A stretch of 64,000 nt of DNA. It comes from Leptospira brenneri. Lineage in GTDB: Bacteria; Spirochaetota; Leptospiria; Leptospirales; Leptospiraceae. This document shows positions 19,095 to 28,978 of this stretch, in pieces. Positions within the stretch are counted from its first letter, which is position 1. Each line of letters opens with the position of its first letter. The notes beneath the pieces were generated by a model. That model did no database searches and was not told where the DNA came from. It was given only the letters and a program-made list of their open reading frames with translations. The position numbers and the translations under genes were made by a program. The DNA is taken from NCBI RefSeq assembly GCF_002812125.1, contig NZ_NPDQ01000004.1, positions 248,001-312,000 of the forward strand. The letters are read 5' to 3'.

Positions 19095-19274
19095 TTATAC
19101 CTTTTCCACTTTCAACAAGTAACCTACTTGTCGTAACATCCCTTTCAATTGGGGAGTCATTTTGTGTTTCTTGGATTGACCTTTCTTTTTAAGGCCGAGT
19201 GCAATCAGAGTTTTTTTGTGAATCGGAATGATTCCAATAGAACTTCTTTCTTGCGTTACGATCACTTCTTCCAT
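19095..19274 (-). CDS. rpmD: 50S ribosomal protein L30
   Basis: Read by hand: 59 aa, starting [20 protein letters not shown], then [20 protein letters not shown] and [12 protein letters not shown]. It has the compact L30 pattern (SxIG...HKKTLxALGL...GMxxxVxYLxxV). It lies between rpsE and rplO, the standard spc position, with a 4-bp gap to rplO. Confidence 0.95.
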   Translation of the reverse strand: MEEVIVTQERSSIGIIPIHKKTLIALGLKKKGQSKKHKMTPQLKGMLRQVGYLLKVEKV

Positions 19275-19288
19275 AGTCAGATTCCTTC

Positions 19289-19795
<507 letters not shown>

Positions 19796-20164
19796 TTAGA
19801 ACTCCAATCCACCTTCGCGGGCAGAATCAGCAAAAGCAGCGATCTTTCCATGGTAAACCATTCCAGATCTGTCGAGAACCACTTGGGAAACACCTGCTTT
19901 TTTCGCTTTTTCAGCGACTACTTTACCGAGTTCGGTCGCAGCCGATTTACTCTTCTTTGAATTTTCATGTTTCGGAAAATCTTTACCAAGAGTAGTTGCA
20001 TAAACAAGAGTTACACCCTTTGCATCATCAATAATTTGTGCAGTGAGGTAACGGTTTGTTTTATTGAAAACCAACCGAGGTCTTTCCGATGTAGAGCGGA
20101 GTTTGTATCTGACTCGTTCCGCTCGTCTCAATCTTTTGATATTTTTAGCTGTCTTATTGATCAT
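19796..20164 (-). CDS. rplR: 50S ribosomal protein L18
   Basis: A protein of 122 aa that binds 5S rRNA. It has [35 protein letters not shown] and the C-terminal [30 protein letters not shown] end (here [26 protein letters not shown] in two parts), diagnostic for L18. It lies between rplF and rpsE. Confidence 0.96.
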   Translation of the reverse strand: MINKTAKNIKRLRRAERVRYKLRSTSERPRLVFNKTNRYLTAQIIDDAKGVTLVYATTLGKDFPKHENSKKSKSAATELGKVVAEKAKKAGVSQVVLDRSGMVYHGKIAAFADSAREGGLEF

Positions 20165-20170
20165 GACGTT

Positions 20171-20710
20171 CTACTTCTTACCGGTCTTTCCGGCCTTTCT
20201 ACGGATGTATTCATTCGCATATTTGATCCCTTTGCCCTTGTAAGGCTCAGGAGGTCTTTTCGAACGAATGTCAGCCGCAACTTGTCCAACCAGTTGTCGG
20301 TCAATTCCCGATACTTTGATTTTTAGCTGATCTGCAACATCGATTTTGATACCAGTAGGTTCAGGGAAAACAACTTCGTGAGAATATCCAAGAGCCATCA
20401 CTAGATCCTTACCGCGTTTTTGTGCACGATAACCAACCCCAGTGATTTCTAAATTCTTTTCCCAACCAGTGGTCACACCTTTTACGCAGTTCATCGCAAG
20501 GGAACGAACGAGACCGTGGAGAGCCACAGTCTTTTGATCTTCACTTTTACGAGTGAAAACGAGTTCGCCATTTTCCACATTGGCGCTAACACCTTCGTAA
20601 ATAGGAGTTTTTAATTCCCCTAGAGGCCCTTTGATTGTCAGGGCTTCTGCTTCTGCTTTCACTTCTACCTTTGCAGGTAATTTAATGATACTTTTTCCAA
20701 CTCGAGACAT
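20171..20710 (-). CDS. rplF: 50S ribosomal protein L6
   Basis: A protein of 179 aa with two L6 repeats near the sarcin-ricin loop. It starts [17 protein letters not shown]. The second domain has the signature [22 protein letters not shown]. It lies between rpsH and rplR. Confidence 0.97.
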   Translation of the reverse strand: MSRVGKSIIKLPAKVEVKAEAEALTIKGPLGELKTPIYEGVSANVENGELVFTRKSEDQKTVALHGLVRSLAMNCVKGVTTGWEKNLEITGVGYRAQKRGKDLVMALGYSHEVVFPEPTGIKIDVADQLKIKVSGIDRQLVGQVAADIRSKRPPEPYKGKGIKYANEYIRRKAGKTGKK

Positions 20711-20724
20711 GGTGTTATCGTTCT

Positions 20725-21123
20725 CTAGAATACCTTACAGAGAACTTCCCCTCCTACTCTGAGTTTGCGTGCACGTTTTCCTGTCATCACACCTTTCGAA
20801 GTAGAAAGGATGAGGGTTCCGATGTTATTTCGGAACGGTCGGATTTCGCCAGATTGGATATAAACTCGACGACCAGGAGTGGATACTCTCTCGATCATAC
20901 GAATTACCGGCTTTTTTTCCGTGTCGTATTTTAATTTTACTTGGAAGTCATCAAAACTTCCATTTTTTACTGTTTGAACATCATCAACAAAACCTTCTTC
21001 TTTAAGAAGATCTAGGATGGACTTTTTGATTTTGCTACCAGGAATCACACAAAGCTCATGTTTAGCTTGTTGTGCGTTTCTGATTCTTGTTAGCATATCT
21101 GCGATTGGATCTGAAAGACTCAT
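20725..21123 (-). CDS. rpsH: 30S ribosomal protein S8
   Basis: A protein of 132 aa starting [20 protein letters not shown] and ending with [28 protein letters not shown], the S8 signature. It binds the 16S rRNA central domain. In E. coli S8 represses the spc operon at an mRNA mimic near rplE; no convincing mimic was identified here by eye. Confidence 0.97.
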   Translation of the reverse strand: MSLSDPIADMLTRIRNAQQAKHELCVIPGSKIKKSILDLLKEEGFVDDVQTVKNGSFDDFQVKLKYDTEKKPVIRMIERVSTPGRRVYIQSGEIRPFRNNIGTLILSTSKGVMTGKRARKLRVGGEVLCKVF

Positions 21124-21139
21124 ACTTACCTTAACCTAA

Positions 21140-21325
21140 TTACCAGGAGGACTTTTTCACACCGGGGATCTGAGCCTTGCTAGCAAGGTCCCGGAAGCAA
21201 AGACGACACATATCAAAGCGGCGCAAATAAGCGCGTGATCGACCACAAAGAGGGCAACGATTGTACTCTCTCACTTTGAATTTTTGCTCTTTGGCGTGGC
21301 GTTCCATCATTGATTTTTTCGCCAT
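21140..21325 (-). CDS. rpsN: 30S ribosomal protein S14, zinc-binding (type Z)
   Basis: A short S14 of 61 aa with the zinc-ribbon [25 protein letters not shown], cysteines at CX2C and CX2C, and the C-terminal [10 protein letters not shown]. It is the ancestral zinc-containing form rather than the longer zinc-free type. It lies between rplE and rpsH. Confidence 0.97.
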   Translation of the reverse strand: MAKKSMMERHAKEQKFKVREYNRCPLCGRSRAYLRRFDMCRLCFRDLASKAQIPGVKKSSW

Positions 21326-21335
21326 GAGTAATCTC

Positions 21336-21887
21336 CTACTTACCTGCCGTTCGGTAAGGCATACCGAAGGCTTGGAATAATTCGAACGCTTCTTTGTCCA
21401 CTTCCGTGTTCGTTACGAAAGTGATATTGATCCCATAGATAGTATTGATTTTATCAAAATGAATCTCAGGGAAGATGATCTGCTCTTTTACGGAAAGGTT
21501 GTAATTTCCTCGACCGTCGAAACCTTTTGGGTTGACTCCGCGAAAGTCACGAACCCGTGGAAGAGCCACGTTGATGAATCTATCAAGGAATTCATACATA
21601 TGATGACCACGAAGGGTAACTTTACAACCGAGAACCATTCCTTCTCTCACTTTGAAACCCGCAATGGACTTCTTAGCGAAAGTTTTCACTGGTCTTTGGC
21701 CTGTAATTTGACCAATTTCTACCAAACAAGCTTCCATCGCTTTTGGATTCGTATGAGCTTCGCCCATACCTACGTTGATCACGATTTTTTCTAATTTGGG
21801 AACTCTCATTACACTTTGAAAGCCGAGTGACTTTTGGAGTGTAGGACGGATTTCCGTTTCGTATTTTGATTTAAGCCTAGGTACCAT
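21336..21887 (-). CDS. rplE: 50S ribosomal protein L5
   Basis: A protein of 183 aa. It has [37 protein letters not shown] and the C-terminal [19 protein letters not shown]. It binds 5S rRNA and contacts the P-site tRNA. It lies between rplX and rpsN in the spc order. Confidence 0.97.
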   Translation of the reverse strand: MVPRLKSKYETEIRPTLQKSLGFQSVMRVPKLEKIVINVGMGEAHTNPKAMEACLVEIGQITGQRPVKTFAKKSIAGFKVREGMVLGCKVTLRGHHMYEFLDRFINVALPRVRDFRGVNPKGFDGRGNYNLSVKEQIIFPEIHFDKINTIYGINITFVTNTEVDKEAFELFQAFGMPYRTAGK

Positions 21888-21890
21888 ATC

Positions 21891-22274
21891 TTATACTTCT
21901 TTCCCTTCAGGTCGAGTCACTCGTACGGATTTACCATCCTTCTTGGCAAAGCCCAAGCGTACAGCCTTAATTTTCTTCTTAGGCTTTGCTTTGTTCTCTG
22001 CTTTTGCGTCGTGAAACATCACATTGGAAATATGGATTGGGAATTCGATTTCGATCGCTCCGCCTTGAGGGTTCTCTTGGGTTGGGCGCACAAATCTTTT
22101 TCTTTTGTTCACACCTTCGATATAAACACGGTCTTTGCGTTTATCGATCGCTAGAACTTTCCCTTTTTTTCCTTTTTCTTTTCCGGAAATCACAAGAACT
22201 TCATCGTCTTTTTTGATTTTCGTTTTTTTGAATTTAGTGGGCTCGGAGCCTCTATATGCTAACTTAGCTGCCAT
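21891..22274 (-). CDS. rplX: 50S ribosomal protein L24
   Basis: A protein of 127 aa. The KOW domain [38 protein letters not shown] marks L24, followed by [23 protein letters not shown]. An N-terminal extension of about 17 residues ([17 protein letters not shown]) makes it longer than the roughly 103-aa average. It lies 1 bp after rplN. Confidence 0.96.
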   Translation of the reverse strand: MAAKLAYRGSEPTKFKKTKIKKDDEVLVISGKEKGKKGKVLAIDKRKDRVYIEGVNKRKRFVRPTQENPQGGAIEIEFPIHISNVMFHDAKAENKAKPKKKIKAVRLGFAKKDGKSVRVTRPEGKEV

Positions 22275-22275
22275 T

Positions 22276-22668
22276 TTAGAGGACCTCCGGAGCGAGAGAT
22301 ATAATTTTCATGTATTTTTTATCGCGAAGTTCACGGGCAACAGGTCCGAAGATCCTGGTTCCTTTCGGATTCCCTTTGTCATCAATGATGGCAACGGCAT
22401 TGTCATCGAAACGAATGTAAGTTCCGTCTGGGCGACGAACTTCTTTTTTCGTTCTCACAACAACTGCTCTTTGAACCGCTTTGTTATGCACTTTTTTACC
22501 TTGCCCGTCACGAAGACCGTATGCAGGTTGTGCTTCCTTAACAGCGACGATGATTTCGTCACCAAGCGTTGCGTAGCGTTTTTTGGAACCGCCAAGCACT
22601 TTAACGCACATGACTTTTTTCACACCCGAGTTATCGGCTACTTGTAAAATAGTTTCTTGTTGGATCAT
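22276..22668 (-). CDS. rplN: 50S ribosomal protein L14
   Basis: A protein of 130 aa. It has [33 protein letters not shown] and [39 protein letters not shown], the L14 signature. It forms an intersubunit bridge. It overlaps rpsQ by 4 bp (ATGA-type), indicating coupled translation. Confidence 0.97.
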   Translation of the reverse strand: MIQQETILQVADNSGVKKVMCVKVLGGSKKRYATLGDEIIVAVKEAQPAYGLRDGQGKKVHNKAVQRAVVVRTKKEVRRPDGTYIRFDDNAVAIIDDKGNPKGTRIFGPVARELRDKKYMKIISLAPEVL

Positions 22669-22934
22669 ACTAATTTCGCCTTCTCAATTACCTTTACAAG
22701 TTTATGGTGTTTCTGTTTAGAAAGTGGTCTTGTTTCCACAGCGATGACTCGATCACCAACTTGACACTCGTTCTTCTCATCGTGAATTTTCACGCGGGAA
22801 GTTCTGGTCATAATCTTCTTAAACCGCGGGTGCACTTTTCTTGTGATGATTTCGATCACTACAGTTTTATCCATAGCATCGCTCACAACTACACCCTGAA
22901 TGGTTAAAGACTTTTTAGAGTTTTTATCTTCCAT
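22665..22934 (-). CDS. rpsQ: 30S ribosomal protein S17
   Basis: A protein of 89 aa with an OB-fold: [39 protein letters not shown], and the family end [22 protein letters not shown]. It is an early 16S rRNA binder. It overlaps rplN by 4 bp and starts 3 bp after rpmC. Confidence 0.96.
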   Translation of the reverse strand: MEDKNSKKSLTIQGVVVSDAMDKTVVIEIITRKVHPRFKKIMTRTSRVKIHDEKNECQVGDRVIAVETRPLSKQKHHKLVKVIEKAKLV

Positions 22935-22937
22935 AAC

Positions 22938-23210
22938 CTACTTCTTCTTACCTTTGGTCGTTTTGGCAGCTTTAGGAGCTGAACCAGCCTTCGGTGCGAT
23001 TTGTTTGAGTTTGCCTTTTGCGCTGAGTTCTTTCTCACGAAGTACAGTGAGCGCTTGTGCAATTCTCTTCTTATGATTGCGGATTAGTTTTGGGTTCTCA
23101 AGGGATCTTGTCACACCAAACTGAAATCTTGCTTTTCTTACTTCTTCGGAAGAGGAAAGAATTTCTTTCTTCAAATCTTCTGGAGAAAGTGAATTAAAAT
23201 CGTCTTTCAT
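22938..23210 (-). CDS. rpmC: 50S ribosomal protein L29 with basic C-terminal tail
   Basis: A protein of 90 aa. The L29 helical hairpin is visible: [55 protein letters not shown]. Its length is extended by a tail of about 25 residues rich in Lys, Ala and Gly ([20 protein letters not shown]). Typical L29 has 60-70 residues. It overlaps rplP by 4 bp. Confidence 0.93.
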   Translation of the reverse strand: MKDDFNSLSPEDLKKEILSSSEEVRKARFQFGVTRSLENPKLIRNHKKRIAQALTVLREKELSAKGKLKQIAPKAGSAPKAAKTTKGKKK

Positions 23211-23620
23211 AGAACGTTCCTCTTAACAAATGAAGTTTCCACTGGCAGTTTGAAAGCTGCTAAATGAAGAGCTTTTCTTGCTGTTTCTTCATCGATACCA
23301 GCCATTTCAAAAAGGACACGACCAGGACGGATCTCAGCAATCCAGAATTCAGGGTTACCTTTACCTTTACCCATACGAGTTTCGGCAGGTTTTTTAGTGA
23401 TTGGTAAATGAGGGAAGATCCTGATCCACAATTTCCCACCTCGTTTTACTTGGCGGTTGATAGTAATCCTTGCAGCTTCGATTTGTCGCGCTGTGATACG
23501 ACCGGAAGAAATGGCTTTTAAACCATACTCACCGAACGCAACGTAAGAACCTCTTTCGTCCTTACCTTTTAAGCGCCCTCTTTGGCGTTTTCTAAATTTT
23601 ACTCGTTTAGGTGCTAACAT
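23207..23620 (-). CDS. rplP: 50S ribosomal protein L16
   Basis: A protein of 137 aa that helps form the A-site tRNA pocket. It starts [24 protein letters not shown] and contains [34 protein letters not shown], diagnostic of L16. It lies between rpsC and rpmC. Confidence 0.97.
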   Translation of the reverse strand: MLAPKRVKFRKRQRGRLKGKDERGSYVAFGEYGLKAISSGRITARQIEAARITINRQVKRGGKLWIRIFPHLPITKKPAETRMGKGKGNPEFWIAEIRPGRVLFEMAGIDEETARKALHLAAFKLPVETSFVKRNVL

Positions 23621-23642
23621 GATTGTTTCTCTTTAGTACTTC

Positions 23643-24320
23643 TTAACTAGTTCTACGTTTTACAGCGTATTTATCTTCATCGGACTCTTCCTTAGTTGGG
23701 AAGTAGTCACCTGTATAAGTCCATACTTTCACACCGATTTGACCGAAAGTCGTGAGAGCTTCTTTAAATCCAAAGTCGATTTTGGCACGAAGAGTATGAA
23801 GAGGAACTCGTCCTTCCATATACTTTTCTGTTCTTGCCATATCTGCTCCATTCAAACGTCCGGAGATTTGGATTTTCACACCTTCGACCCCACCGCGCAT
23901 GGCACGACGAAGTTCCGCTTTCATCACGCGACGGAAAGGCATCCTTTGTTCGATTTGAAGAGCAACCGTTTCGGCAATTGCTTGAGCAATGACTTCTGGT
24001 TTTTTCACTTCGATGATGTTCATTCCGATCGGTTTATCAGCGTATTTTTTAAGTTCTTGTTTTACCGCTTCGATGTTTTGGCCTTTTTGACCAATCACCA
24101 TACCTGGTTTAGAAGTATGGAGGTTCACGTTGATTTTCTCAGGAAATCTTTCGATTACGATCTTCACAACGGATGCGTTTTTGAATTTCTTCTGAAGGAA
24201 TCTACGGATCTTGATATCTTCGTGAAGATTTTTAATGTAATCTTGTTTGGAAAACCAAACTGAATCCCAGTTACGTGTGATTCCGATTCGTAGTCCGATT
24301 GGATTTACTTTCTGACCCAT
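23643..24320 (-). CDS. rpsC: 30S ribosomal protein S3
   Basis: A protein of 225 aa. It starts [20 protein letters not shown], has a KH domain with the GXXG loop in [16 protein letters not shown], and the C-terminal domain with [28 protein letters not shown]. It is part of the mRNA-entry helicase region of the 30S subunit. Confidence 0.97.
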   Translation of the reverse strand: MGQKVNPIGLRIGITRNWDSVWFSKQDYIKNLHEDIKIRRFLQKKFKNASVVKIVIERFPEKINVNLHTSKPGMVIGQKGQNIEAVKQELKKYADKPIGMNIIEVKKPEVIAQAIAETVALQIEQRMPFRRVMKAELRRAMRGGVEGVKIQISGRLNGADMARTEKYMEGRVPLHTLRAKIDFGFKEALTTFGQIGVKVWTYTGDYFPTKEESDEDKYAVKRRTS

Positions 24321-24323
24321 AAA

Positions 24324-24674
24324 TTAGCTAACCTTCTTTTCGATTTCAGATACGACAACAGTGATGTGGCTAAGACGTTTGCGGATCCTTGAAGCACGAC
24401 CACGTGCTCTTGGGCGGAAACGTTTCATGATAGGGCCGTCATCCACATAGATTTTTTTAACATAAAGTGAACTTGGATCCAAACTTTCATTCATCTGAAT
24501 GGCATTAGCCACTGCAGAATTCAAAAGGTTGATGATCATTGAACTTGCTGATTTATTTGTAAAACGCAAGATATCAATGGCTTCTTTATAATCGTATCCA
24601 CGAACTTCATCTGCAACCAGGCGAGCTTTTCTGGCAGAAATTCTGAGGTGTTTTCCTACTGCTTTTGCTTCCAT
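24324..24674 (-). CDS. rplV: 50S ribosomal protein L22
   Basis: A protein of 116 aa. It has [19 protein letters not shown] and the C-terminal beta-hairpin that lines the exit tunnel ([29 protein letters not shown]). The tunnel hairpin is intact, with no macrolide-type deletion in the part visible. It lies 3 bp before rpsC. Confidence 0.97.
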   Translation of the reverse strand: MEAKAVGKHLRISARKARLVADEVRGYDYKEAIDILRFTNKSASSMIINLLNSAVANAIQMNESLDPSSLYVKKIYVDDGPIMKRFRPRARGRASRIRKRLSHITVVVSEIEKKVS

Positions 24675-24682
24675 CTCTCTAC

Positions 24683-24961
24683 CTATTTCTTCGCTACTTT
24701 TTTGTCCCCACCATGACCTTTGAAGGTTCTAGTAGGAGCAAATTCACCGAGTTTGTGACCAATCATGTTTTCGTTTACATATACAGGAACAAACGCTTTG
24801 CCATTATGAATCATTACGGTGTGACCGATCATGTCTGGATAAATGGTACTTCTTCTGGACCAAGACTTGAAGGGAGTTTTTTTCCCTTCAGAGTTTAACT
24901 TGGTAATTTTTTTCATGAGGTGGTCGTCAATGAACGGACCTTTTTTTAAGCTTCTAGCCAT
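24683..24961 (-). CDS. rpsS: 30S ribosomal protein S19
   Basis: A protein of 92 aa. It has [47 protein letters not shown] and [20 protein letters not shown], the complete S19 pattern. It sits in the 30S head next to S13. It lies between rplB and rplV. Confidence 0.97.
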   Translation of the reverse strand: MARSLKKGPFIDDHLMKKITKLNSEGKKTPFKSWSRRSTIYPDMIGHTVMIHNGKAFVPVYVNENMIGHKLGEFAPTRTFKGHGGDKKVAKK

Positions 24962-24974
24962 GAGTATCTAGATC

Positions 24975-25811
24975 CTACCTATTCCTGTTTTTCTTACGTC
25001 TTTGGACAATAAAACGGTCAGACGGTCTAGTCTTACGTGTTTTAAATCCTTTCGTAGGTTTACCCCAAGGAGTCACAGGGTGACGACCTCCGGAAGTTCT
25101 ACCTTCACCACCACCGAGTGGGTGGTCCACAGGGTTCATAACGACCCCTCTTACTTTCGGTCTCTTCCCTAACCAACGGTTACGTCCCGCTTTACCAATG
25201 ATGACCAAGTTATGGTCTTTATTGGAAAGTTCTCCGATTGTTGCTAAGCACTCTTTACGCACTTTTCGGATTTCCGAAGAAGGAAGTTTGAGAGAAACGT
25301 AGTCACCATCTTTTGCGGAGATCACAGCAAAAGATCCTGCTGTGCGAGCGATTTGGCCGCCTTTTCCGATATGAAGTTCAATGTTGTGAACGTTAGTTCC
25401 TGCAGGAATTTTATCTAAAGGAAGAGTATTTCCTAATTTGATTTCTGCGTTTGGACCTGACTCAAGTTTATCACCAACCTTTAGTCCGTTAGGAGCTAAA
25501 ATGTATCGGTATTCGCCGTCTGAGTAACAAACAAGCGCGATAAAAGCAGAGCGGTTTGGATCGTATTCGATTGTTTTTACAGTCGCTGGAATTCCAAATT
25601 TATTACGTTTGAAATCGATGATCCGGAACTTTCTTTTGTTACGTCCACCTTTTCGTCTAACAGCAATACGTCCCTTGTTGTCACGACCAGCTTTATAAGA
25701 AAAGTTAGCTGTAAGTGGCTTGTAAGGAACTACTTCAGTGATTTCTTTGAAATCTAAAACCGAGTAGTAACGGCTAGACTGGGTTGTGGGTTTAAGTTTT
25801 CTAATTCCCAT
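24975..25811 (-). CDS. rplB: 50S ribosomal protein L2
   Basis: A protein of 278 aa near the peptidyl-transferase centre. It has [19 protein letters not shown] at the start, [20 protein letters not shown], and the late signature [35 protein letters not shown] with the key histidine. It lies between rplW and rpsS. Confidence 0.97.
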   Translation of the reverse strand: MGIRKLKPTTQSSRYYSVLDFKEITEVVPYKPLTANFSYKAGRDNKGRIAVRRKGGRNKRKFRIIDFKRNKFGIPATVKTIEYDPNRSAFIALVCYSDGEYRYILAPNGLKVGDKLESGPNAEIKLGNTLPLDKIPAGTNVHNIELHIGKGGQIARTAGSFAVISAKDGDYVSLKLPSSEIRKVRKECLATIGELSNKDHNLVIIGKAGRNRWLGKRPKVRGVVMNPVDHPLGGGEGRTSGGRHPVTPWGKPTKGFKTRKTRPSDRFIVQRRKKNRNR

Positions 25812-25813
25812 AA

Positions 25814-26119
25814 TTAAACCTTAGCAAAATCCAAATTTGCTCCGTCAGCAAAGGTCACTACAGCTTTTTTGTAGTGCGGTCTTGGAGACGGCATGTTTCT
25901 AAAACGTTTCATTTTCCCACGGTAAACGGCAACGTTTACATTTGTTGGAACTACGTTATACATTTGTTTCAGAGCCTGTTTGATCAAAGTTTTGTTCGCA
26001 TCCGGGTGGACTTTGAACGTATACTTGACAGTTCTTTTTCCCATACGTTCTCCAATTGTTTGAAGGTCTTGCGACTTTTCTGTAACAACTGGTGATAAGA
26101 TTACATTCTCTAGGTTCAC
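25814..26119 (-). CDS. rplW: 50S ribosomal protein L23
   Basis: A protein of 101 aa. It has [35 protein letters not shown] and [13 protein letters not shown], all L23 features. L23 lies at the tunnel exit and docks trigger factor and SRP. It lies between rplD and rplB with 2 and 4 bp gaps. Confidence 0.95.
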   Translation of the reverse strand: MNLENVILSPVVTEKSQDLQTIGERMGKRTVKYTFKVHPDANKTLIKQALKQMYNVVPTNVNVAVYRGKMKRFRNMPSPRPHYKKAVVTFADGANLDFAKV

Positions 26120-26123
26120 TGTC

Positions 26124-26759
26124 TTATCCCTTCTTAGAGTACTGAGCCTGAAGCTCTTTTAAAGCGCTTTCAGAGATTACTAAATTGTTATTATAGAGGA
26201 TGTCTCGGCAAACGACTCGTTTGCTGTTCACATATTTGAGGTTCTCTATATTGCGAGTGGATTTTTTGAGGAATTGGTTTTCACCAGCTACCACAAAACC
26301 CACGTTACCCTTCTCCGCAATTTCCATATTCTTCAAAATGTTGTAGATGGATTTTGTGGAGTAAGAAGAAGGTTCTACGTCTTCTATGATCGCGATTCTG
26401 TTTTCTTCTGCCTTTTTATTAAGGATGGAGAGAACAGCCTTTTTCTTAACGCTGCGTGACAAGTTAGAGGAATAATCTCTTGGTTTTGGTCCATGAATGA
26501 TACCACCACCAACGAAATGAGGAGCTCTGATGGATCCTTGTCTTGCACGACCAGTTCCTTTTTGAGCCCAAGGTTTGATTCCCCCACCGCGAACTTCAGA
26601 ACGATCCTTAGTGGAATGTGTTCCTTGTCTATTGTTCGCATTTTCAGCTTTAACCGCATCATAGATGGCTCCAAGCGAAATGCCGGTAGAAAAAAGTTCT
26701 GCCGGAAGTTCAACTTCGCTTACGAATACGCCTTCTTTATTGTATTTACGCGCTTTCAT
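26124..26759 (-). CDS. rplD: 50S ribosomal protein L4
   Basis: A protein of 211 aa. The tunnel loop region [43 protein letters not shown] is diagnostic. In E. coli L4 represses the S10 operon; no leader structure was found upstream of rpsJ here, where tuf directly precedes it. It lies between rplC and rplW. Confidence 0.97.
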   Translation of the reverse strand: MKARKYNKEGVFVSEVELPAELFSTGISLGAIYDAVKAENANNRQGTHSTKDRSEVRGGGIKPWAQKGTGRARQGSIRAPHFVGGGIIHGPKPRDYSSNLSRSVKKKAVLSILNKKAEENRIAIIEDVEPSSYSTKSIYNILKNMEIAEKGNVGFVVAGENQFLKKSTRNIENLKYVNSKRVVCRDILYNNNLVISESALKELQAQYSKKG

Positions 26760-26774
26760 GTTCTACCTATCTAT

Positions 26775-27398
26775 TTATCCGATTTTTTCTATCGTAACGA
26801 TACCGCGTTCTTTTCCTGGAACCGGACCGGATACAAATACCAAGTTGGCGTCTGCATCAATTTTTACTACTTTTAGGTTTCGTACTGTGCTCTGTTCAGA
26901 ACCCATTCTTCCGCCCATTTTTAAACCCTTGAACACACGTCCAGGAGTTGTGTTGGAACCAATCGAACCAGGGTGTCTTTGGAATCTGGAACCATGTCCA
27001 GCAGGTCCACCAGCAAATCCATGGCGTTTTACAACACCTTGAGTTCCTTTACCTTTGGAAGTTCCTGTTACTTTCACCGTGTCGTTCAAAGCAAATACAT
27101 CAGCGAGTTTTACTTCTGATCCCACCGCTACATCTTCAAAACCTTTGAATTCAATCAGAGTTTTTTTCGGAGCTGCAATGTTTGCTTTTTTCGTGTGTCC
27201 AACTTCGGCCTTTGTCATGTGTTTTTCCTTGGCATCACCAAAAGCTAACTGAACCGCTTCGTAGCCGTCGTTAGCAGAAGTTTTTACCTGGGACACAAAA
27301 CAAGGACCCACGCGTAAAACAGTTACAGTAACCATCTTACCGTCGTTATTGAATATGTGGGCCATGCCCAATTTTTCGCCGATTAAACCTTTAGCCAT
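26775..27398 (-). CDS. rplC: 50S ribosomal protein L3
   Basis: A protein of 207 aa. It has [53 protein letters not shown] and [15 protein letters not shown], the standard L3 signatures including the loop reaching the peptidyl-transferase centre. It lies 11 bp after rpsJ. Confidence 0.97.
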   Translation of the reverse strand: MAKGLIGEKLGMAHIFNNDGKMVTVTVLRVGPCFVSQVKTSANDGYEAVQLAFGDAKEKHMTKAEVGHTKKANIAAPKKTLIEFKGFEDVAVGSEVKLADVFALNDTVKVTGTSKGKGTQGVVKRHGFAGGPAGHGSRFQRHPGSIGSNTTPGRVFKGLKMGGRMGSEQSTVRNLKVVKIDADANLVFVSGPVPGKERGIVTIEKIG

Positions 27399-27409
27399 GG
27401 ATCCTATCC

Positions 27410-27718
27410 TTAGGATTTAATATCTACGGAAACTCCAGCAGGGAGTTGAAGCTTCATCAGGGCTTCTACCGTATCTTCATTCGTATTTAAAATATCGATG
27501 AGTCTCTTGTGAGTTCTCATTTCAAACTGTTCTCTAGCTTTTTTATTCACGTGCGGAGAACGTAATACCGTGTAGATTTCTTTTTTCGTTGGAAGTGGGA
27601 TTGGACCGGAGACAGTAGCTCCGGTCCTCTTCGCAGTCGCAACGATTTCAAAGGTTGATTGGTCAATCAACCGATGATCGAAAGCTTTTAACTTAACGCG
27701 AATTCTTTGTCCAGCCAT
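27410..27718 (-). CDS. rpsJ: 30S ribosomal protein S10 (NusE)
   Basis: A protein of 102 aa. It has [67 protein letters not shown] and the end [11 protein letters not shown]. It is both a 30S protein and the NusE partner of NusG/NusB in transcription antitermination. It starts 5 bp after tuf, so tuf and the S10 series are fused. Confidence 0.97.
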   Translation of the reverse strand: MAGQRIRVKLKAFDHRLIDQSTFEIVATAKRTGATVSGPIPLPTKKEIYTVLRSPHVNKKAREQFEMRTHKRLIDILNTNEDTVEALMKLQLPAGVSVDIKS

Positions 27719-27723
27719 TGCGA

Positions 27724-28929
27724 TTACTCAACGATCTCCGCAACAACACCAGAACCAATTGTTCTTCCACCCTCACGGATCGCGAACTTCAAACCTTGGT
27801 CCATAGCAATTGGGTGGATAAGTTCGATAGACATCGTAACGTTATCTCCCGGCATAACCATCTCCATTCCACCAGGAAGGTTACAAACACCAGTGATGTC
27901 TGTAGTTCTGAAGTAGAACTGTGGACGGTAGTTGTTAAAGAATGGAGTATGACGTCCACCTTCGTCTTTAGTAAGAACGTAAACTTCCGCTTTAAACTTT
28001 CTGTGTGGAGTGATAGTACCCGGTTTCGCAAGAACTTGACCTCTTTCGATGTCTTCTTTTTTAGTTCCGCGAAGAAGAGCACCAATATTGTCTCCAGCTT
28101 CTGCTTGATCGAGTAATTTACGGAACATCTCAATACCAGTAACAACTGATTTAGATGTATCACGGATACCAACGATTTCGATCTCGTCGTTGATTTTAAG
28201 AACACCTTGCTCAACACGACCAGTTGCAACAGTTCCACGACCAGTGATTGAGAATACGTCCTCAACTGGCATAAGGAAAGGTTTATCAACGATACGTGTA
28301 GGGTTTGGAACGTAAGTATCAACTGCTTCCATAAGTTTAAGAATGGATTTCATTCCTAAATCAGAATCTTCACCTTCAAGAGCTTTTAATGCAGAACCAG
28401 AGATGAAAGGTGTTTTATCACCAGGGAAGTTGTATTTGTTAAGAAGGTCTTTGATTTCCTCTTTAACCATCTCCACCATATCGTCTCTTTCATCAGCAGC
28501 AAGCATGTCTGCTTTGTTTAGGTAAACCACGATGTAAGGAACCCCTACTTGGCGAGCAAGAAGGATATGTTCTTTAGTTTGTGGCATAGCACCGTCAGTT
28601 GCAGATACTACAAGAATCGCAGCATCCATCTGAGCAGCACCAGTAATCATGTTTTTAACATAGTCCGCGTGTCCCGGGCAATCTACGTGTGCGTAGTGAC
28701 GGTTAGGAGTTTCATACTCCTGGTGAGACGTTGCAATAGTAATCCCACGAGCCTTTTCTTCTGGCGCGTTGTCGATTTGGTCGTAAGCAATCGCTTTGTT
28801 TTTTCCACCAACTAACTTAGCAAGCGTTGTTGTGATAGCTGCTGTTAGGGTTGTCTTACCGTGGTCAACGTGACCAATTGTTCCGATGTTTAAGTGTGGT
28901 TTTGAACGGTCAAATTTTTCTTTAGCCAT
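27724..28929 (-). CDS. tuf: Elongation factor Tu
   Basis: A protein of 401 aa. G1 is GHVDHGKT, the switch I region [10 protein letters not shown]3 DCPGHADY and G4 NKADML (most bacteria have NKCD). Domains 2 and 3 follow, ending [15 protein letters not shown]. It carries aminoacyl-tRNA to the ribosome. It lies downstream of the EF-G-like gene and 5 bp upstream of rpsJ. Only one tuf copy is seen in the window. Confidence 0.97.
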   Translation of the reverse strand: MAKEKFDRSKPHLNIGTIGHVDHGKTTLTAAITTTLAKLVGGKNKAIAYDQIDNAPEEKARGITIATSHQEYETPNRHYAHVDCPGHADYVKNMITGAAQMDAAILVVSATDGAMPQTKEHILLARQVGVPYIVVYLNKADMLAADERDDMVEMVKEEIKDLLNKYNFPGDKTPFISGSALKALEGEDSDLGMKSILKLMEAVDTYVPNPTRIVDKPFLMPVEDVFSITGRGTVATGRVEQGVLKINDEIEIVGIRDTSKSVVTGIEMFRKLLDQAEAGDNIGALLRGTKKEDIERGQVLAKPGTITPHRKFKAEVYVLTKDEGGRHTPFFNNYRPQFYFRTTDITGVCNLPGGMEMVMPGDNVTMSIELIHPIAMDQGLKFAIREGGRTIGSGVVAEIVE

Positions 28930-28978
28930 TGTTAGAATCTACTCCTCAATCGTGGTGCAAGACCCGATCCTCGGTTCT

